From positions 1 to 11,052 of the forward strand of contig MU129477.1 of assembly GCA_014904985.1 (NCBI GenBank): a stretch of 11,052 nt of DNA, written 5' to 3'. Of this stretch, positions 7,092-11,052 are shown one piece after another. The position numbers were made by a program, and so were the translations under genes. The stretch comes from Hydnum rufescens UP504. Its lineage: Eukaryota > Basidiomycota > Agaricomycetes > Cantharellales > Hydnaceae. Below the pieces are notes generated by a model that ran no database searches, had not been told where the DNA came from, and worked only from the letters and a program-made list of their open reading frames with translations. The first letter of the stretch is position 1; the number at the start of each line of letters is the position of its first letter.

Positions 7092-10000
7092 ATGGATTCT
7101 CCTGGCTTTGGCTTAGATCCATCTGCATTCTCTCTTGCTTCTGGTTCACCATCCCCCTTACCACCACCTTGTGCTGAGCAGTCTGAGTTCCTCAGTCATC
7201 AGCCTCTTGACATCATTTATGAGCCCAATCATCTCACAGCCAAAATACAGCTATTGGATGATAGGCAATCTCGCCATGCTCATTGTAGACATGCTCAAGC
7301 ACAGTGGTGGAACAATGAGGTGCTCCCATCCCTAATTCACCCATTCATGAAGGCAACACAGCAACAATTTTCAGCAGCCTCTGGGAGTTGGATGCCATGT
7401 AAATGTAGTGGAAAGGTTTCTCATCTTGGGGTGTTGTGTGTCTCCATGGAATGGCTAGAGGACATTGTCCTAGAGGTGTGTGCATGCCATTCTGCTGCTG
7501 TCCAGCTCATTGAGCATGGGTACTTCCCATGCGCACCTCTTCACCCTACACTGGCTGTCAGCCTTGATATGCTGGAATTCACTGCCACTCTATTTCTTCA
7601 CATAGCCCCCAATGAAAGGGCATGGGCAGAAACCATAGTCATGTACCTTAAGGCCTGTGGGCATGAATTTGCCACTGGGGACTCATTTCGCTGATGCTTT
7701 GCAAATGTGCTTGCTTACTATCAGCTGCTTGTTTGCTTGGTTAATGCAGAGGTTACTCAAATAATTGAGGCAGATAAGGGGGAGATGCCAACAGTCTTGG
7801 ATGAGGCAATACCTGTCAATGAGCGAGCATACCCTAGTGCTAATGTGGAGGCACCAAACAATCGTACAGCTGCCCAGCATAGTGCTTCTGATAGTATATC
7901 ACAACCACACAAATACTTAAGATCAAGGTGTCCCCTTTGTTTTGGAGGGAATCATACAGACTCTTCTAACAGGACATAAGTAGAGTGCTTCTTAGTCCCT
8001 TTGTTTTTGCTTCTAACTAGCTTAATCATACAGTGTGCAGCTAATAGTCTGTATTGATGGAAATTTCCAGCTGAAACAAATGTGTGATAAAGACTGGAGA
8101 CCTGGCCATGAGGGGGAGACTGGGACACACGATCCTGCTGTTATGTCACCAACATCAATCATCTTGTCAAGGGAATATCTCAAGGAATGGGAGAAGAGAA
8201 TACTGTGTGTCTGGGAACCGAAATCATTGTGCTTTGGGCAGAAACACAGGGCCAAAGAGTCTGTAGAGGATGACACAGGAGACCCTCAAGAAGCTGACAA
8301 AGTGGAGCAGGGACTATATGCCCCCAACTTGACATATGATGCATGCCAAGAATCATTCATTGTGGCTGATGAAGATTGTATAAAGGCATCTACACAATAC
8401 TTTGAAGATACTGGCATGATGGCTCTCCTCTGTCGTCATGATATACCACTTTTTGCAGCAAGGATGTAGACTGCAGGAGAAAAGCAGTTCTATGTGTTCA
8501 TGCTGATGCAGAGACTATTGGATTACCTCCCCAGTCACTGGAGAGTTGGCACCTTGTATGATATTGGTTGTCAAATGGATTGGTCTCTCAAAAAGTGGAA
8601 TTTTATGCCAGAATGGCAGCCACATCTTGAGTGGGGTGTATCTATATTCCATGCCTATGGCCATCAATGGGGCTGTCAGCTCTGGTACCATCCATGAAAG
8701 TCCAAGCTCTGGGGTCTGTCAGATGGTGAAGGTTGTGAGAGATTTTGGAGCGAGCTTTGGAAACTCATCCCAGGCTTGTGGGTGATGGGCTATCACCATC
8801 ATATGTTCATCTTGGACCTTCAAGTTGAACATATTGATGGAGGCAAGCGAATGGGAATGGGCAAGTGGCTGCAAGATCATGTTGACCATGCACAGATGCG
8901 CCTAGAAGAAGCTGAAAAGAAGCTTGGTGATTGTTGTTGAAGCTACCTACTTGACCAGTTCAAGGCCCAATGAGAATATCACAGTTGGCCCATCTCATGA
9001 CAATCTCAGACAAAGGGAGCACATGCCATTGATCGAATCATGTCCCTGAATGCAACTCTTGATGCACAGAGAGAAAATCTGAAGGATGTCATTGCAGAGG
9101 GGAATGGTTTAGTACAAGATGATTCCTCTGTGAGTATCTTGGTGCAGGTGGAGTGGCAGGAGAAAGTAAGGGCCCTGAAGGGTACTATCCTATGTCTAGA
9201 GAATGTGATCACAAAGAAGACAGAGGAGCTGCAGTTGTCTGATTGAGCCTCTGCTGCCAAGTTGACAAAGCTCAAGAAAGATAAATGGGTCAATCTACAA
9301 CTTAACCTCTGTGTGTTGTGTGAGCAGCTTCTCCAGAAGCTATGAGCTAGAAAGTTTGAGCTTGTGACATTGGATCATGCTAACTCAAGTCATATACTGG
9401 ACCAGAAGACCAAGGCCCATATTGAGAAGGCAGTCAAGGGATGGTTGGGTGGAATTGAGGCAACTGTGAAGAAGTACAATGGACAGCTGAAGGAACTAGC
9501 AGTACTGCGAGGAAAAGGGGGGATCCGCAAAGATGCCTACATTCCCCCATTGCTCTCTATGGAGGGCCTGTATAAACTTGATGTAGATCAAGATATCTGG
9601 GAAGACTCTAGGGGTGATATGGCAGATTTCCCTGATGGAGTTGTGCCCCCATGGCTAGCTGACCCCTCAGTGAAAGAAGGTATCTGACTTTCTCAGGAGG
9701 TAGCCAGCTGTCATGAGGAATTGGAGTGATGCAAGGCTGAGCATGCAAATCTTTGGACATGGTTTGCAGAGGAATATTCAGCAGCAAATAATGTGTTCAT
9801 GGGGTCTGAGGATGAAGAGGTTTCCTATTTTGCTCTTGTCAGGGTGCACCAGCTATATGATTGGATGATGGCATGGAAAAAGTACATGGTCCACATCCCA
9901 ACTGTGTCTGGAATGTCTGTCCCCAATATGTGTGCACCTTTGCCACTGCAACAGCACTGCCAAATCTGTGACCATGTTCTGGCCCTTGAGTTTCAGGATG

Positions 10001-10155
10001 TTCCACAGTTCTGCAGTTGCCAATCCAGAGGATCAGATGACCCCAATGCAAGCTCTGATGATTCAGAGACTGGAGAGTTAGAGGAATTTTTTGAAGTTGA
10101 AGAGGCAGGTTTCATTGCTGCTATAGACCAAGCTATATTAGAGGATGAAGAATGA
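7092..10155 (+). pseudogene. KDZ-type transposase (Kyakuja-Dileera-Zisupton), point-stop-inactivated
   Basis: The product would be a cut-and-paste DNA transposase of about 1000 residues, normal for agaricomycete KDZ proteins. The start at 7092 follows a TATA box. Exon 1 (7092-7979) carries the N-terminal Cys-cluster region typical of KDZ proteins: CKC at residues 103-105, CAC at 130-132, GYFPCAP..HPTLAV, and CPLCFGG at 280-286. A 61-nt intron (7980-8040) follows. Exon 2 (8041-10155) has the RNase H-like core: VCIDGNFQLK (Asp about 302), LYDIGCQ (Asp about 470), FHAYGHQW and GLSDGEGCERFW (Glu about 526). A long helical region and an acidic C-terminus (LDVDQDIW, PPWLAD) follow. Premature stops: TGA at 7692, 8695, 8938, 8971, 8998, 9244, 9343, 9685 and 9727; TAG at 8467; and TAA at 7977 just before the intron. 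No frameshift occurs in 2.1 kb of exon 2. The acidic core motifs survive, but the protein cannot be made whole. Confidence 0.93.
7980..8040 (+). other. Phase-0 spliceosomal intron (61 nt) in the KDZ gene
   Basis: GTAGAG donor, CTAAC branch site at 8013-8017 and TGCAG acceptor at 8039-8040. Removal joins the CPLCFGG exon to LIVCIDGNF in phase, as the family motif order requires, and accounts for the frame difference between the two exons. The alternative acceptor at 8031-8033 would need a phase-2 donor that is not present. The codon just before the donor is TAA, which may be a mutated CAA. Confidence 0.7.
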
Positions 10156-10178
10156 TACTTCACTAATGTTTGACCTTA

Positions 10179-10184
10179 AATAAA
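10179..10184 (+). terminator. Poly(A) signal of the KDZ gene
   Basis: AATAAA lies 24 bp after the terminal TGA (10153-10155) in an AT-rich context (TTAAATAAATTAAC). This is consistent with a transcript ending just before the inverted-repeat element. Confidence 0.55.
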
Positions 10185-10452
10185 TTAACACATCCTTTGA
10201 GATTGGCCTTAAAAATATCCTCAAGTTTGAAGTTATGAGAAGTCTCTAGTGATACTAGGCCTTGTGAAAATATGGGAGTTCACTACTTTTGATCTCAAAT
10301 TGACATCAAAAATCCTCAAATGTGGCTTGTATGGTCATCAAATGCCCTTTTGATCAATATTTGATGTTAAACAGTTTTCTGCCCTACTAGGTACCATATT
10401 GACATCAATTTGACATACCTTTTGAGGTCTACCCAAGTGGCTGACCAGGCTG

Positions 10453-10488
10453 GAGTACCACACCTGCTGCAGTGGGTGTGTGGTACTC
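10453..10488. repeat. Hairpin with 11-bp perfect arms
   Basis: GAGTACCACAC at 10453-10463 is the exact reverse complement of GTGTGGTACTC at 10478-10488, across a 14-nt loop. It sits at the inner end of the left foldback arm, immediately before a splice-donor-like GTAAGT. Confidence 0.7.
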
Positions 10489-10493
10489 TCAAG

Positions 10494-10593
10494 GTAAGTC
10501 TTTCTTTCTGGAGCTACAATCACACAAGAAGAGCAGCCATGGGCTGCTCTTCTTGCTCTTTATTACATCAAAGTAACACATCTTTTATTTTAG
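10494..10593 (+). other. Intron-like segment inside the foldback element
   Basis: AAG|GTAAGT at 10494-10499 is a consensus donor. TTTTATTTTAG ending at 10593 is a strong acceptor with a pyrimidine tract, and AGTAAC upstream could serve as branch site. The segment is 100 nt and holds a perfect palindrome in its middle. No clear exon frame supports it: after joining, the plus-strand frame stops four codons later. It may be a captured exon-intron fragment or a coincidence. Confidence 0.35.
10525..10555. repeat. Perfect 14-bp inverted repeat with 3-nt spacer
   Basis: CAAGAAGAGCAGCC (10525-10538), ATG, then GGCTGCTCTTCTTG (10542-10555): 14 of 14 bases pair. RNA from either strand would form a very stable tight hairpin. 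The surrounding foldback arms are much more diverged, so this palindrome is younger or maintained. Confidence 0.9.
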
Positions 10594-10654
10594 GTGACAA
10601 AGTAGCCTCCCCCTGGACACGAACCCCCAAATAAGCCCCTGCGAGATGTGTGCA

Positions 10655-10769
10655 CTGGGCCCCACGCAAATGGGCAAACGGGCCCATACAAATGCATGAG
10701 CTAGGCCCACCCCATGAGAATGAGCAATCGAGGCCACACATGAACCAGACCCCATGCCAATGCCCTAAC
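10655..10769. repeat. Degenerate GGGCCCA-N-AATG tandem repeat, about five units near 24 bp
   Basis: Successive segments starting near 10655, 10680, 10704, 10730 and 10748 each begin with a GGCCC/GACCCC block and continue to an AATG or ATGA block (for example GGGCCCATACAAATGCATGA). The unit length varies from 18 to 26 bp. It lies in the central part of the foldback element and is notably richer in CpG than the KDZ gene. The periodicity is visible but weak. Confidence 0.4.
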
Positions 10770-11052
10770 AAACCCTGCGTGTGCATATAAACTGGGCCCA
10801 AGTGGCAGGGATGATCATTTACGGTACAGGTTGGTCAGCCATATGGCTTTACCTCAAAAGGAGTACCATTTTGACAAATTTTCATGGCCAGAGAGGGTGA
10901 AATTGGGGTTGATGTCAAATGATGATCAAAAACTGAATTTTGACCTCGGATTGATGGGTTTGACATCAAATTTGACATCAACCATTGTCAACAGCCTGAA
11001 GATGGAAGGACTTCTCAAATATTCAGTACAACCCCATGGCTGTGCATTATGC

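Larger units (their letters stand above)
10236..11017. mobile_element. Foldback/MITE-like element with long imperfect inverted repeats
   Basis: Left arm blocks on the plus strand match right arm blocks on the minus strand in mirror order: TGAGAAGTC (10236-10244 with 11009-11017); TTGATCTCAAATTGACATC and following (10289-10310 with 10959-10981); TTTTGATCAATATTTGATG and following (10348-10370 with 10909-10931); CCTTTTGAGGT (10418-10428 with 10851-10861); and TGGCTGACCA (10438-10447 with 10832-10841). Spacing is identical between the third and fourth (48 bp) and between the fourth and fifth blocks (20 bp), so this is true arm homology. The arms are about 200-220 bp around a centre of about 360-380 bp. 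Motifs of the type TTGACATCAA recur inside each arm. There is no coding sequence, so it would be non-autonomous. The outer ends and target duplication are not resolved, and the right arm may continue past the window. Confidence 0.75.

Noticed and set aside
7692..9729. TGA read as a sense codon (recoding or alternative code)
   Set aside because: The repeated TGA in one frame invites this, but the KDZ gene also ends at TGA, CpG is depleted everywhere, and CGA-to-TGA mutation explains the pattern without a new code.
10439..10560. Helitron 3' end (hairpin near the terminus)
   Set aside because: Neither hairpin is followed at the expected short distance by a CTRR end, and no Rep/helicase motif is visible.
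10590..10640. tRNA or tRNA-derived SINE on the minus strand (B-box-like GGTTCGTGTCC)
   Set aside because: The T-stem does not pair and there is no A box or cloverleaf upstream.

Overview
This window looks like a transposon-derived, decayed stretch of a filamentous basidiomycete genome, probably an agaricomycete. The evidence is a KDZ (Kyakuja-Dileera-Zisupton) transposase relic of the type abundant in those fungi, short introns of about 50-60 nt with GT...AG ends, TATA-type promoters, and strong CpG loss. Bases 3361-4320 contain only 5 CpG in 960 bp by direct count. No intact protein-coding gene is fully contained in the window.

Layout. Bases 1-180 are relatively CpG-rich. They hold a minus-strand TATA box and repeated upstream motifs, and look like the promoter of a gene running off the left edge. 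Bases 180-3344 (minus) are a long broken gene of unrecognised family, with four or more frameshifts and six in-frame TGA codons. Bases 3557-4657 (minus) are a second unrecognised broken gene with an 18-bp coding minisatellite. Bases 4658-5677 hold no gene I can defend. Bases 5678-6269 (minus) are a probable small, intron-bearing gene relic ending in a coiled coil. Bases 6345-6890 are a degenerate higher-order tandem repeat. Bases 7019-10184 (plus) are a complete KDZ transposase transcription unit: TATA box, two exons, one intron and AATAAA. It is killed only by point stops. Bases 10236-11017 form a long imperfect inverted repeat (foldback or MITE-like element). Its centre contains an intron-like segment and a 14-bp-arm palindrome.

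The unifying observation is the type of damage. Across the KDZ gene and the minus-strand genes almost every premature stop is TGA. In the KDZ gene they fall in an otherwise uninterrupted frame of more than 2.1 kb. This is what deamination of methylated CpG in CGA (Arg) codons would leave, and it fits a methylation-silenced transposon neighbourhood. The minus-strand genes also carry frameshifts while the KDZ exon 2 carries none, which suggests different ages or modes of decay.

I could not run any homology search. The KDZ assignment rests on recognisable family motifs. The two larger minus-strand genes look protein-like but I do not recognise their families.
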